This document shows, in pieces, positions 1 to 14,059 of a DNA stretch of 64,000 nucleotides. A model generated the notes under the pieces. The model saw nothing but the letters and a program-made list of their open reading frames with translations, had not been told where the DNA came from and did not search any database. A program made the translations under genes and the position numbers. Source of the DNA: Datnioides undecimradiatus (lineage: Eukaryota > Chordata > Actinopteri > Lobotiformes > Datnioididae); NCBI GenBank assembly GCA_008933995.1, contig WARS01000054.1:4039642-4103641 (forward strand), in the 5' to 3' direction. The stretch's first letter is position 1. Every line of letters starts with the position of its first letter.

Positions 1-140
1 GGTTTACTGTGTTGCACTGCAGCAGCACTTAACCGCAGACTGTAGACACAGCATGGTTCAGTATTTCATACTATTAGTAAGACTGGAAATAATACAAGTT
101 TAATAATTTCATTTTTGATTTGGATCTATTTTATTCACCC

Positions 141-197
141 ATAGACCTGTCTGTCTGTCTGTCTGTCTGCCTGCCTGTCCATCTGTCTGTCTGTCTC
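141..197. repeat. (CTGT)n tetranucleotide repeat
   Basis: An imperfect run of CTGT units interrupted by CTGC and CCAT variants. It is a simple microsatellite with no coding signal. Confidence 0.85.
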
Positions 198-2287
198 TGG
201 GACGCTCAGATCAATTCAACTGTGTAGATTCACGACAGAGTTTTGACACAGACTTCACAGAGTGCTTCACAGCTCAGGATCAGATGAAAAGGTCTTCAAT
301 GAACAGATGATGCTCCAAATTCATAAAAAACCCCACATGTGTATGCTGATCTGAGGTCTGTGTGAGCAGACACATATAATGGATTTCAGGAAGAAATGCC
401 TGGTGTTGACCTATTTGGAGCACTTACTCAAAGAGGGTCAACTCTCTGAATGTTGCCCCCTCTTGACTTCATGCAGAGTTACCAGAAGATGGCAGCCAAG
501 ACTCACACTGATCAGACGTCCTCCTGCAGACGCAGAGCTGCTGCATGGAGGTTTGACAGTAAAGGCTGCCAACTTTGTTATCCATCCACGAGCACGAGAC
601 ACCTGTCCTTTTGACAACAAAACTCTACTTAATCTTTTTATTTAGACTGACAGTAACTGAACCGCCTCAGCTGACCTTTGGTCAGATTGATATCATATCA
701 TATCAATGCGTCACCCGGAAAGAATGGATGAATTCTTCCCTGTTTTTCAGATTTATGATACTGTTTTGGTATCATGAAAACTTCCCAGAAGCTCACAAAC
801 AATCGGTTCACTCATGTAAACATTAATCCACCCTAGTATCAGGTGTCACACCTGTACTGTTAGATCATTATATCCTGTGTGTATATGAAATATGCAGGTT
901 GACTCATAATGACTGAATCCATCATTATGTCCATTTTCATCCATTGAACCTTTTATTGTTTCAATTATGTGTATCTGTGATTTATAATCCACTAAACTTG
1001 AGTCAGTCTGTTTGTCTGTTTATTGTTTATTATTCTCACTCACCTGCTCTCAGATCAGTAGCTCTGGGACAATATGGGTGTTTGACAGTAGATGGCAGTA
1101 TTGGCTCTGGCGCAGTGATCCTGGTTTAGAGGACAGTCAGGTCCACTCTTTTGTTCTCCATTTGAACTGTGTCCATTGATGTTCGGTTCGCTCTCAGTTA
1201 TGGCGCCGTGTTTTTGTGCTTCACAGTTATTTACGTCTGAAAATAAGCCCGGTCTCAACCCAGAACAGCTGGGACAGCAGCAAACAAGGGCTCCTGTACG
1301 CATCCAACACTTTGTATCTGCACTGTTTTAAAATCATGCAGCACCTTCCCTGATTTCACCTCCCTCTCCTTCCATCCCACGCTTCTATCTCTCCTTTCTC
1401 TCTTCTGATCTCTTCCCTGCACACTCTTACATTCCCTTGCTCACACATGTATCCACTCCATTCCTCCCACCAGCAGCTCTACGTCTGTACTGATTCACTA
1501 ATTGTTGTGCCACCCTGTCCTCTTTGTCCTCGTCTTGTTTGCTCAGTAAAGCTGAATTCAGTTCTAGCAGTGAGGCCTCCAGGGGCCACCAGCTCCACCA
1601 AACTGTCCATCCAAACACACTTCCAATGCTCAGTCCACCAGCTGCATCTACTTGTTGCATCATAATACTGTTCTTTACTCACAAGTCTCAGGTGGGATTG
1701 GTCACCGTGGTGATTTTTCTTGCCCCTTCCAGGCTGCAGATCATTTACTTCTCACCTCCGTGTCTTTAGCTGTTGGCTATCCCATTCAGAGTGTGAGGCA
1801 TGAATGGGCGATGGCACAGAGAGAACAGTCCTACAGTGTGAATGACCCAGCGGTGGTTTTCACCAGTTGTACTGTAATACACGTGTTAGTTTGTGGTCCT
1901 TTTTACTTCTCTTTGAAGCATAAAATAGTTACACATTGAACAAAATGTCACTACATTTTGGACAAGTTAGCTTTCTGTAATACATAACAACATATTTACT
2001 GACTTATATTAGTCTTTAAAGGTTAATAAACAGCATCCTGAATGTGTTTTCAATGGCATGTGATCAGTCTGTGTGAACACGGTGAACCATGAGCTGAGTG
2101 TACGTCGCACTCAGGACACACACAGATCCATAGGAGATGTTTCATCTTATTTGACGAAACAATTGATTTTCATTGTGATGAGGTAAAATCTGATTAATAT
2201 CCATAATCCATTCCAGCAATTACACTCTGGATGAAAAGGATGAAGTAAATTACCCCACTCTCTCTGCGACCTGAGTAAACATGCACG

Positions 2288-2319
<32 letters not shown>

Positions 2320-2340
2320 CACACGCACAGACACACACAT
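2288..2340. repeat. (CA)n microsatellite
   Basis: A CA run with CG interruptions. It is one of many dinucleotide runs in the left third of the window. Confidence 0.9.
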
Positions 2341-2464
2341 AATCCACAGAAGTTCTCAGATGATGTCATGAGAGGAGTGTTGAGATGTCACCTTGCTCTC
2401 CCATTGCTCTGTTAACTCTATATAATTAATGCTCCGTGCTGATTTCTCACTCGCTATCTGTGTA

Positions 2465-2466
<2 letters not shown>

Positions 2467-2514
<48 letters not shown>
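2467..2514. repeat. (TG)n microsatellite
   Basis: A nearly pure TG run of about 24 units, long enough to be length-polymorphic. Confidence 0.9.
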
Positions 2515-2516
<2 letters not shown>

Positions 2517-5500
2517 CCCGGTCAGTATATAATTAATGTTCTGATATAGATAAAACTGCTGTCTACCTATAATTACTGGAGGTCCAATGTGGGCTTTACA
2601 TTGGATATATGTCGAGTTGTGTGTTTGTGCGTCTGTGTATGGGTGTGCAGTGTGAGCACGTGCTTGTCACTGTCTGTTAGATGACGGGAGTGCGAGAGTA
2701 GAGCAGATGAGAGAAGGAGGGAGAACTCAGGAAGGAGAGAAGAGGAGAAGAAAAGACAGTGGAAGAGGAGAGAGCGGAGCAAAGAAGTGCTGGGTGGAGA
2801 TAAGAGAGGAGGTGTGTGTGTGTGTGTGAGTGCTTGTGTGTGCGTGTGTGTGAGTGTGTTTGTGTGAGAGACAGAAACTCATAGCATGTCACAGACACAC
2901 TGCCATGTAGAGATATTAGTGTCACTCTATAGAAGGTCTTGTCTGTAATTATGCTCTACGTATGTCAGAATGACACACACACACCACACACACGCACACA
3001 CACACCACACACACCCTCTGCATGTAATCCCTTTAACACAGACCTTGGTTCACTTGGGAAAATGCCTTTCTGGATGACAGCTCTGCCTGTAATCACATTC
3101 AAATACAGAGCTGTGTCTGCTGCTGGGACAAGCAGTAACCTGGACCATGATGGACATGGTATCATGGTACAGAGGGTTCAATGGAGGGCCACTGTGGCGA
3201 GGTATCTGGGTAATGACGTGTATATCTTAATTGAAAATGTCTTTCACACATGCACCACCTAGTTATTCAGCAGATAGCTACAATCGGCATGCACTGTACA
3301 GGCAGACTTTCAAAATAAAGCCTGACAGGAAACATTTGCAGTTTGGTTTGGTTTAGGAGATGCTTTGGGTTAAATCTGCTTCCTTAAACCTGAATCAAAG
3401 TGGACAGTTGGTTTTGCCTAATATCTTTGAAAGTTGTGCTGCATGTCAAAAAAAAGCCACGTCCAAAATCTATTGATTAAAATTGTGACTATTTCCCTGA
3501 GCTATGGCGTAATTATTCCAAAAACTGGAATAACTTAGTTCAAAATTGTTAACATTTCATAGACTCCACCACACTTTCTGAAAACTTTATTAATATGCAG
3601 CTACTGTTTACCTGCTGGACACATGCTCCACACGGCACCCACTTCTGTTGGCTGTGTTCTGAAAACACGAATTACATCCAAAGTTTCTTTGTCACATCTT
3701 AAACTCTGATTTAAGGCGATGACAGATCAGCTGTCCCCATCCAGCAGATAGATGGGACAAAAGCCATCCCATCAAACTGTGGAGATTCATCATTCTGCAC
3801 TGCGAAGCTCAAACATGTCACTGAAGAAAAGCACACGTCTGAGTCACTTCCTAATGTTTTTATTGTCTTTTCACTCCTTGTTCCAGACTGGGGAGACCTC
3901 ACATTTGGGTCCTCATTTGTTCTTTTCATTTGGTTTTAATCTGGTTTTATCCTGCTTGTGTACATGAGCGATGGCTCAGTACTGAACACTTTCCAACTTG
4001 ACCCATATTGACCGATCTGGTCGTCCATGTATTGTCATTACATGAAGTGGCCCACACAAGCATTGTTTTGGAGTGTGTGTGCATTAATAAAGCAGCTGAA
4101 AGGAGTGCTTTGACATCGTGAAGAGAAAAGCTTCCGTACACTTGAGATGATGGGCGAGCCCTTGAAAAACCTGCACAGCTGAGGTGATTACAGCCCAACA
4201 TCATAAAGCCTATCTGCTGCACCTCCACGCCTTCAGTGTAGAGTGATGAACCGCTTCAAACGCCTGAATTGCAATAACTTGCATTAGAGCTGCTTCAAGC
4301 TGTGCGCACACTGCCTTTTACACTTCACTACGACACTTCTCAAGAGGAATCACTATTCCCTTTGAACCACAAAACCAAAGGTCTCACAAGGTCACAGCTC
4401 TGTACAGTCTGTAGCTCAGGATTTCATCTTTCAGCTTTAAAAGAGCGCTAATTTTGAATTTATTATTTGGAGCCATCAGCAAAGTTTAATGAGCAGGACC
4501 ACAACTCAGTGCGTCACTTCCCTCCAGCCCTCTCTCCCTGTTTTCCTCTTGCAACCCTTCCTCCCACTCCTTCTTCCTACTGACTCTTTCTCTCCCTCTT
4601 ACTACCTGTAGGGCCCTAAGGGCGTCCATTGTACCAGGCACAATGCCAGATTCTCACCCGAAGCTTCCCCCAGACTCAGCAACTCCTGGAGAACTGGCTT
4701 ACCTTCTTAATCTCGTCAGCAAATCATTCAAATGCATCAAATGCATAAACAACAATCCACAGTAATAAAGCAGAATGCTGTTTTGGTTAAAATGATTGAT
4801 TTAAATGCATCTTCCACCTCCCCAAGGTTCCTGGGCTTCTTCTGTGGTTCGTTGGTGGACAAGAGAATCTATCACACCACAACTTGGAGAAAAAGACATT
4901 CAGCAATCTGCCAAGACTCACTGTGACACAAGGACTCCCTCAACATTATCAGTCCATCACCTGTTCTGGAGCTCAGGGTTCTATCTTGCTGGTTCCAGCT
5001 CAGCATTTAGCCTTTCAATAAAGGTGCAGAAGTAATAAAACATATAGAATTCCTGTTGTTTTGTTGTAGTTTTGACAATGTTTACATATCTTAGCAGTCA
5101 AATGCAGACTGAATTATGTAAATGTACCTTTTGTCACTACATTACGAACATTTAAGATGGAAAAGACACCATTGGTGTTGTTTTTATTAATAAGAGATGA
5201 ACAGTAATGGTCTGAAACTGCTGCTAGTATCACCTTTTGATTCAGTTGATAGAGCTTTAATATCTGAGTGATGAGTCCAGTAAACTGTGGCAGTTTAACG
5301 CTAGCTTCCCAGCAGTCTAGATACAGTTTTAATGAGAAGAGTGTAAAATATTCTGATGTGCTCCATCTGTTTCCTGTTTACCACCTGTCTGTCAGTCACT
5401 GAGTGACAGAAACTAGCCAAACACAACACACAGACGCACGTTGTGTTACATTGATGTACATTCATTTCCTGGAGACTTATCAGAACCCTAACCCGAAACT

Positions 5501-5614
5501 AAAACTTGGCTGACCTTGACCCGGACCTTAAACCAAGACTTTATTGTCATATTTAATGACTTACATTATGGGCATTCCCCAGATTTATGTCCCTACAGCA
5601 TGAGTAATGCATGT

Positions 5615-5615
<1 letters not shown>

Positions 5616-5663
<48 letters not shown>
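5616..5663. repeat. (CA)n microsatellite
   Basis: A pure CA run of about 24 units. The open frame across it is a repeat translation. Confidence 0.9.
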
Positions 5664-5669
<6 letters not shown>

Positions 5670-6270
5670 AGAAGATAAAGACAGCAGCATACAGTCAGCT
5701 CCCAGAATGAAAGTTTGTTTTCAAGCTGTGATGTTAAACATAGGAACAAAAACCTAATGAATTATTATCATCACCTTTTTTCACCAACTGTGAAAAACAG
5801 TGAGAAGACGAGCTAATGGTTCAAGTCTCGACTTGGCACACCTCTGAAGTGAAGGCTGTGTAGCTTCTCTTCTTCTCTGGTTTGTACAGGAGCAGGTGTA
5901 GCAGGTGTAGCTGGAAGCCTGACGGAGCCTCCTACACATTCTCTGACAAAGAGGTCCAGGGAGACGGAGACTGAAGTGTTTGTGGATTTGGCAGAGGACC
6001 TTCATCTCTCTGCCGTCAGTCGTATTGATTGTGTGTTGAGGGTTTTTACCCTGTGATTTCTGCTCATTATTTTGACCGCACATTGTTCTTCAGACAGCGA
6101 TCTGATTATAGCATTTGTCTGCGCTCCGCCTCGCAACAAAGTGCTTCAAAACACCTTTTCATCTCTAAGAAAAGCTCCACTCTGCCCCCGGCAAATAAAC
6201 ACATTTATTGACAGTGTAATCACTCAGTACTCCGAGTCTGCTGAGCGCACAAAGAGTCTCTGTCTGACGC

Positions 6271-6279
6271 GCACACACA

Positions 6280-6319
<40 letters not shown>
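6271..6319. repeat. (CA)n microsatellite
   Basis: A CA run with one TC interruption, about 130 bp before the GA/CAGA minisatellite. Confidence 0.9.
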
Positions 6320-6322
<3 letters not shown>

Positions 6323-6450
6323 CCCCTCAGCGTGGAGAGGGGTCAGAGGTCAGTTGGGAGCCATAAGGTCTATGATTGGATGTTTATAGAGAGGTGGGCG
6401 TCACAAGTTGTCATCCCGCTAAACATCGACCCGAGGAGACACCTTCACTA

Positions 6451-6753
6451 ATGGAGAGATGGAGACAGACAAACAGACAGCAGAGAGACAGGCAGACAGG
6501 CAGCAGAGAGACAGGCAGACAGGCAGCAGAGAGATGAAGACAGACAGAGAAAGAGAGAGAGAGAGAGACAGCAGAGTGAGACAGAGAACAGAGAGATAGA
6601 GACAGACAGTGAGGTAGAGAGACAGGCAGCAGAGAGATGAAGAAAGACAGAGACAGACAGAGACAGATAGACAGACAGACAGACACCAGAGAGATGGAGA
6701 CAGGCAGATAGAGAGCCAGGCAGATAGACAGAGAGAGAGAGAGACAGACAGAC
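6451..6753. repeat. Purine-rich GACA/GAGA/CAGCAGAGA minisatellite
   Basis: About 300 bp in which the + strand is almost entirely A, G and C, built from GACAGACA, GAGA and CAGGCAGACAGGCAG-like units. Long Ser/Leu/Cys open frames appear on the - strand in several frames at once, as expected of a low-complexity repeat and not of a gene. Confidence 0.85.
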
Positions 6754-7243
6754 CATAATCATGTACATAAGTGATCTGATGGTGCTCTTCAGCTTCAGGG
6801 TGGACATGTCTTCTGCACGTCTGGATCACCGTTTCCACTCAGTGAGTGAGATTATCTCCAGCATCATCCTCCAAATGAAGTTCACCTTCCTCCCACAGTC
6901 AGTGGCGTCTTCGACTCAGTGCCTGTGCGTGTGAGACATGTCGCCGTGCAGCAGACTGTAGAGTTCCATTCACACTGTTAGCCAACTGCATTCAGCTATT
7001 AAGGAGTGCCGCCTTACTGTTGTTGCATGTGATCCTCATAAGGAATAATACTATTGATACGACATGTTGATGCTGATGTTGGCAGAGCGTTGCACAGATG
7101 GTCCTGATGGTAACATTTCAAAGAGAGATTCTTAGAATTACAGCATGTTCTTTAAATTTGTCCTGAAGATGAAATCCTGTCACAGGTAACTGCTGCTGGA
7201 CGATGGCCGCTCACAGCTGTAAACGTGTGCGACAATGATGACG

Positions 7244-7245
<2 letters not shown>

Positions 7246-7282
<37 letters not shown>
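7246..7282. repeat. (GAT)n trinucleotide repeat
   Basis: About twelve uninterrupted GAT units. No splice or coding context suggests a poly-Asp tract. Confidence 0.9.
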
Positions 7283-7285
<3 letters not shown>

Positions 7286-10200
7286 ACAGGGAATTAGTTT
7301 TCGATTAGCCACAGTGTCAGGTCATGGTGTCACGTCCCACCTTTCTGCCTGTGTGACTGATCAATACCAACATCACACACACTATTAGCAACTCTCCCTC
7401 TTCTTTCTCTGTTCCTCCCTCTGTCAGACACACAATTATCAACTCCCCCTCCTCCTCCTCCATCACTCCATCTACCACTCGATCCCATCTCTCTTGATTC
7501 TTCACTTTTCCATCACTATTTTCCCTCATTTTAGACACGTGTTACTTGCCCTGAAGTTTTTGCCTTCTCCTCACTACTCCCCCTTCATCTGCACACTCAC
7601 ATTGTGTCCTCTGTCCTTCCCCATCTTTGTTTTTCCCACAGTAGAGTGAGTTCTAATAAGTCTTTACAGAAACATTTCGGAGAACAAGTTTCTTTCTTCT
7701 TTGAATTCTTTGAAATAGCATCACTTTTATGTGCAGGATGCAGGAAGATGCAATGAACATGCCCATATAGCTGTTAACCAAAGCCTTACACCGAGGCTTT
7801 AACCTTTATGCACTGATATAACAATCTATGCCAAAAATACTATTTTAATCTTTGTAGAACAAAATATTACATGTGCTGTTGTCAGCTTGAACTAACCAAT
7901 AATATAGAGACATACAGCCATCAGTCAATATTTAGCACAGGGCTAGGATTCGTTAATTAGCTAGCTAGCAGCAGCAGGCTACGTTTGTGTGTTTTCAGAT
8001 GTTCATCATGTCAAACCCTGTTGAGATGTGGATGTTTCTCTAAAAGCAATACTGAATGATGGATTTGCCTTATTAGTTCTTTCAGTGGAGCCTATAATAC
8101 TGTAGCTATTTGAAATCCACAGGACTGTACCTCAGTCTGCTCTGTTGCTGCTGCTATTGGTGAAATACTCTTTAAAGGGCCGTTTCACTTAATTTACAAA
8201 TGAATTACAGCTCACAGCCTCTCTTTCCAGACTCTTATATGGTGGATAACTCACACATCACACTGTTACGCTTTCATGTATTTGGTGTATTACATGTTGC
8301 ATGTTGCATCAGTAGGATTCTATATGTAGACACTTTATTAAGATGTTTCATAACTTTAGTGCCAGTTTGGAGAACTTTCTTCAAACATCACAGTCAGACC
8401 ATCATTTTTGTTCTCTGTCCTCTCCAACAGGCTCCCCCAAACCTCTCAACCATTTACTGTGAACATTTCTGATAATATCTGTCATGGTTTAAGGTTTTGA
8501 GTTCTGTTCATGATCACTTCCTGTTTTATTTTGTCGAGTTTTTCCTCCTTTGTGTGTGTGTGTGTGTGTGTGTGTTTGTGTGTGTGCGTATATGCTTGTG
8601 TCCTGTTCACACCTGTGTCTCGTTTGTTGGTTAGGTTCACCTGTGTCTTGTTCACCTCCCATGTCTATATGTTGTTTGTCAGTTCCTTTGTTCTCCGTTG
8701 GATCGTCTGCTTCTGTTTGCCTTGTGTGTCAGTGTTTCCCACTGTTTCTTGATGATTTCGGATTTATATTGGTTTTTGGTTTGGACCCTCTGCTCACCTC
8801 AACCCCATTAATCTTTGTGTTTCTTTTTGTCAAATAAACCTTTTTTAACTGCAATCCATGTGTCGGGTTGACTACATTTTGGTCCGACCCCTGTTCCAAA
8901 TGTGGCAAAATGTAACAAAGATCCAGGGAATAACCGCTTTTAATTTGCTGATGTCACGACAATCTGCTTTGCACCACCCTCAGGCTCTGAGAATAGTAAG
9001 AATAGTATGTTAATAATAGCAAGACGTAATAGTAACAGTAGTCAGTGGTGTGTGGTTGTATTGCTGATTGTAGTGGCAGTGGGGCCTGTGGGGGCTGTTG
9101 GTGTGTCCTCAGTCTCAGCTGATTTTCACAGAGCCTGACTGGTTTTCCACTTACTGCCACTAAAACTTTCTCATGTCTCCCACTCATCGGGTGTGTGTCA
9201 GCAGACATGGATTCACAGGTCACCTCACATCTGATGTTTATGATGGGGCTTGTCACACAGATGACCAGTCATTCCAGAGAGGGTCTCACACACACACACA
9301 CACACACAGACAGAGTTTATATCCAATACAGTATCTGCTTTCAGTGTGTGCTCATTAAACTAATCAGAGATGTGTGGCTGTGTGCTGGGGGTGGGGCCAC
9401 CTGGATGATGGAAGTCATGTGACCTGTCCTGCCATGTGACCTGTCCTTTTCAGATCAGATCAGATCATTGTGACTGAGCTGTGTTTACAGCAACACTGCT
9501 ACGTGCTGCTCAGTCGGCCTGCTGAGACACGGCTGACAGCTGCATGTGAATCATCTGTGGCTGCTAAAGACTGACAGAGGGTGGGGTGTGTGTGTGTGTA
9601 GCGGGGGGGGGGTAAAAACAATGTAAAATGAAGGAAGATCACAGAGACAGAGACAGAGAATGTGAGAGTAAATGAGGAATGAAAAAAGCTCATTAGCTAA
9701 AAGGCCCTTCTCACCTCCTGCTGTGGATGTGTGTGTTTGTGTCGCCGTATGTATGTGTGCGTCACTGAGTGTGTGTGTGCGTGTGTGCGAGTCCACAGGC
9801 TTCCATTCAAAAGGACAAAGAGCCTTGTCAAGTCAACATGCAGCCAGTCAAGCAAACAGTGCAGGTCACACACACACAGACAGGCTGCACTATATGTTTG
9901 GATGTGTGTATTGTTTGAGGGCAATGATGGTGTTTCCAAGTCATTTAACTTTAGATGGTGTTAGGCTGTCCAATGACTCTCATTCTGTCTGCAACACAAC
10001 ACAGGCTGACTCACTGACAGCCAGGTAGATAGATGGACAGATGTATAGATGCATAGATTATAGAGGGATAGACAGTCATTAGACAGATCAGTTCTAACAA
10101 AACAGAACCAGTGATGTGTTCTAGTATGACGGTATCTGTCATAGCTCCTTCAAACTTTGCTACAGTTGTGTGTCTTCTCCACATCATTTGCTGATGATGT

Positions 10201-11064
10201 GGAGATTAAGTACAGCAGATGCTCAGACGATCACTGCACAGAACATCCTCTGAATGTCTTCAGCAGTGTGATCAACTCAGGAGGAGGGGAAGCCACGATC
10301 AAGGTCGGAAGACTTCAGCAAGATGAGGGGAGGTGAATTCCCTCAGTGATGCACACACACACACACGCACATGAATGATGCAGAATGTTTCAGATCTTTA
10401 ATGTTAAGGTTTGGACCACATTGTCTGTCCAGAGACCTCTCAAACTTTGCTGATGATCACGATTTTGTATGATTCAGTATGAGGTCATCTTAGTCACATG
10501 ACCAAACGACCAGGTTTCAATCAAACACACCTCAGAACTGTTACCAACAGCATGTCCACACCCCCAGCAGGAGAAAGGATACCATGGACCAGGTGTATAC
10601 CATGTGTTCTCACTAGTAAGAACATATATGTATATATAATATCTACAACTTTAAAAATAGCTAACTAAAATGTTGAAGACACTATGTTACACATAGCTAC
10701 AGATCATTTCTTCCAAGTCACAGTGAACATTTTCATTCTTATCCTCTATGTTTTCCTGACCTGACTGACCTACATCATTTATTTATCTTCTTTTGGGTTT
10801 CAGGACAGAGCATGTTTGTGTTGATCTGATTGGAGGAGCAGGAGGAGTGCTTTTCATTTGTTTAATTTAAGGTGGAAAGTGAACAGGGAGTACTGCCACA
10901 GCATGAAAAATAATCATACCTGTTTTTCCTCGTCATGGTGACTTATGTTTTGTCCCATCAAATGACATGTCAACACACCCATACACACACACACACCATG
11001 AAAATACACTAACAGCTTTGAAGGTGAAAATGAGAGCATCTGGTACTAGTTCACACACGTTCAC

Positions 11065-11090
11065 ACACACACACACACGCACACATACAT

Positions 11091-11128
<38 letters not shown>

Positions 11129-11180
11129 AACAAGCCTGCTTTTCCTTACATGACCAGGAGGTGATGGTATGAGTCCAGCA

Positions 11181-11240
<60 letters not shown>

Positions 11241-11335
11241 GCTTGGTCTAAAATAAAATGAACTGCTGATCTCTTTCCTTCTTTCTTTCTTTCCTCCTTT
11301 TCTTCTTTTCTTACTTTCTTTCTTTCTTGACAATG
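11065..11335. repeat. Compound microsatellite cluster: (CA)n, (CT)n, (CTTT)n
   Basis: Three different simple repeats lie within 270 bp: CA at about 11065-11126, CT at about 11185-11235, and a degenerate CTTT/CTTC pyrimidine tract at about 11272-11329. The overlapping open frames on the - strand (Arg-Glu repeats) come from the CT run. Confidence 0.9.
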
Positions 11336-11726
11336 GCTCCTCTCTGCTCTGTCTCTTTTCTGGGAGCTGTCAGGTTGAATATTCAGCTTGGTTACTGAAG
11401 CAGACAAATGACACCTTTTAAAGCTGTGAGGTGTGTGTGTGCGGGCGTGTGTGCGTGTGTGTGTGTGTGTGTGTCACATGTATGTGTGGCGGCGGTTTCA
11501 TAAAGTGCAAATTCCATTTTTGTAGCGATGGTCTGGAGAGAATATCATTTACACTTCATTTGCTCTGTGTGTGTGTATACGTGTGTGCGTGTGTGTGTGT
11601 GCGTGTGTGTGAGAGTACTTAAGGCTGTCAGAAAGTTTGTGTGTGTGTGATTGAAAACACGGCTGCTCTCGTTTGGAGCGGGAATGGTGGCATCGTCTGT
11701 CTGTGCTAACACGTCAACAGTCCAGC

Positions 11727-11729
<3 letters not shown>

Positions 11730-11762
<33 letters not shown>
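11730..11762. repeat. (TG)n microsatellite
   Basis: A pure TG run of about 16 units. Confidence 0.9.
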
Positions 11763-11765
<3 letters not shown>

Positions 11766-13649
11766 AGATGTGTGGTGGTGCCATGGCTCTGAGTGACCTC
11801 ACCTTTCTCTAGAATACACACACTCCAGTGACTTCAAGCTATGATGATAAAATGTATCAAAGTCTGGAGTTTAAACCAGAAACCTTTCATCAAGTGTCCA
11901 AACAGTCCCTCTTTGTTCCACGACAGCGTGGCATCCCTCTACAACACCAGACCCTCCGCATCATGAGGACGTGATGAGGCGTCTGACGACGTCCAGCCTC
12001 TGGTTTTCATGTGGTTAGGTCAAGTCTCATGTCGTGATTCATTTATACACAGTGAGGGTAACATTAAAATCATACTTTAAAATCATAAATCAGCGCTCCT
12101 GAACTTTTTCCCACGTGGATATAAATAATAGGTGGCTTTGAATCTGGACTGAAACATTTATAACAACCACCTCATTTATTATGTGAATCACATGGTATTG
12201 TTTAAAAAAAACACCTTTATGATTTGAATCAGTCCTGGATCATTGTGTTCGGCTGATCTGTGATCAGGGACAGGTTAGTTTAATTTGACCCTGATTAATA
12301 TTGTATCAGTATGAACAAACCATTGTCTTTACATATGTGATAAATGATAAATGATGTTCAGATCCAGAGTCCTCAACATCAGCAGAACAACATGAAGTCT
12401 GAGAACTACTGAGAATACTGTGACAATCATCTGTTTCCAATTCAATTTAAATTCCAGTTTTCAAATCGTACTGTCATGCTTTTGACTTCTCTGCATGAAT
12501 GCAACAAACAACACAGGAACAAACAAGAACTACAACAAGGATCTGCAGCGCAATGAACAACATGGCCACCACATCGTACTCACGAGAGAAGTCACAGAGC
12601 AAAGCAGAGGAGTGACACAGCAAATGTAACAAACCCAACAGCGCACAAGGCTCAGCTCAGCGTCCTGATATCTCGTTAGCTTACTTAATGTACTGGACAT
12701 AAAATGCACATGAACTATATATCAGTTCATCTTTAGCGAGAACAACCTGTTTCAGGCTCCCGCGTCCTCTCCTGCCTCCACAGAGACATTGGGACTTAGC
12801 TACAGGCTCATCAGTGACACTTTGCAACTGTCTTTCTTTCCCCAGCTGTGCACACATATATGTGTGTGTGTGTGTGTGTATGAATTTATATCTTTATATA
12901 ACTTCATATTTGCATGTACAGTAACAAGTGTTCAAACACCATATTTCATCAATCAGTTTTTATTTGTAATGAAAGTCAAATAAATAATGGGATAGACAAT
13001 AAAAATAACAAAACCAGATAAAGACATCTCACCTGCAGGCTCACGTCTCTGTGTAGGTGAGATGTGCAGCGGTGCAGAGGAGAGGACTGTGAGCCGGTGG
13101 ACACACACCTGCAGAGCTTACAAATGGATTCATGATGAAGGAAATGAACGTTTGTTGAACCTTAAGGCAAATTTTGGTGAACGTAAACGTGATTTTAGAT
13201 TGTTTACAAGAAAGCTGCACAGAGCCCCTTTAAAAACTGACCTGCAGCTGCACGGTCGAGTCCCTCCTCACGGAGCAGTTATGTTAACACGTATGTGATC
13301 AGCTCATGCTGTCAGGACGAGGATTTAGGTGAAGTTACAGGTTGTTAAAACCCAAATTACAGAGTGGGGCCGATTCTTCATCTCTTCCTATATAATCCAT
13401 ATGGTTACTTCTTGAAAAGAAAAACTTTAATGTAAGCAGTCGATAATAATGTTATGGGAACTTAAAATAGAACTAATGAATGGACACTGGGTGATTTCTG
13501 ATCCACTTGACGGCACAAATTGATTAAACGACAAATCGACATTTTCCACAGCTCTGCTCCCTGTGTCATTATGCTGTGAAGGCAGGTCACTCACTCCCAG
13601 CAACAATATTGGAGTCAGATGCGTAATTAGAAAGTTGGACACAAACTTT

Positions 13650-13890
13650 TATTTGCTGCGGCTCCTATCTGAGACAGATTAGTAATTAGAGAGAGACGCT
13701 CTGAAGTCACCTCAGTGAGCACAGTGATGAGACAACCGAGCAGAAAATTGCCAGTCGCGGGAGCAAGATGCAATAATCTGCTGGTTGACAAGTGCTTCAT
13801 TAGTTGGTTTGTAGCCCGATGGACATTTTGAAAGGCTGCTAGATTTCAACGCGTACAAGCCAGGTTGAGCTCAACAATCACAATCTGTAC
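13650..13890. promoter_or_regulatory. Candidate conserved non-coding element
   Basis: A repeat-free stretch with closely spaced homeodomain-type cores (AGTAATTAGA near 13681, TTCATTAGTTGG near 13797) and balanced composition, unlike the surrounding microsatellite DNA. It has no open frame of note. I infer an enhancer-like element, possibly of the distant pax6 regulatory domain, from composition alone. I cannot check conservation. Confidence 0.25.
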
Positions 13891-14059
13891 ATGAAGAAGG
13901 GTTATAGCTTGTCATTTGGCTTCGGGGTAAATGTAGAGGTGAGTTTTGTCAAGTTGAGAAGAAATACAAATGTCTCTCTGCAGACCTCTGTTTAACTGAA
14001 TTGGATTTAAAGCTGCATGGGTCAAATGAAGTAAACTGAAGGGAAAGTAATGGTTAAGG

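Noticed and set aside
6411..6838. Three overlapping - strand open frames of 91-139 codons rich in Ser, Leu and Cys
   Set aside because: They are translations of the GACA/GAGA minisatellite in all three frames; no domain, no splice context.
9452..9470. CAGATCAGATCAGATC repeated here and near 45436
   Set aside because: A short GATCA simple repeat; two occurrences are expected in repeat-rich DNA.
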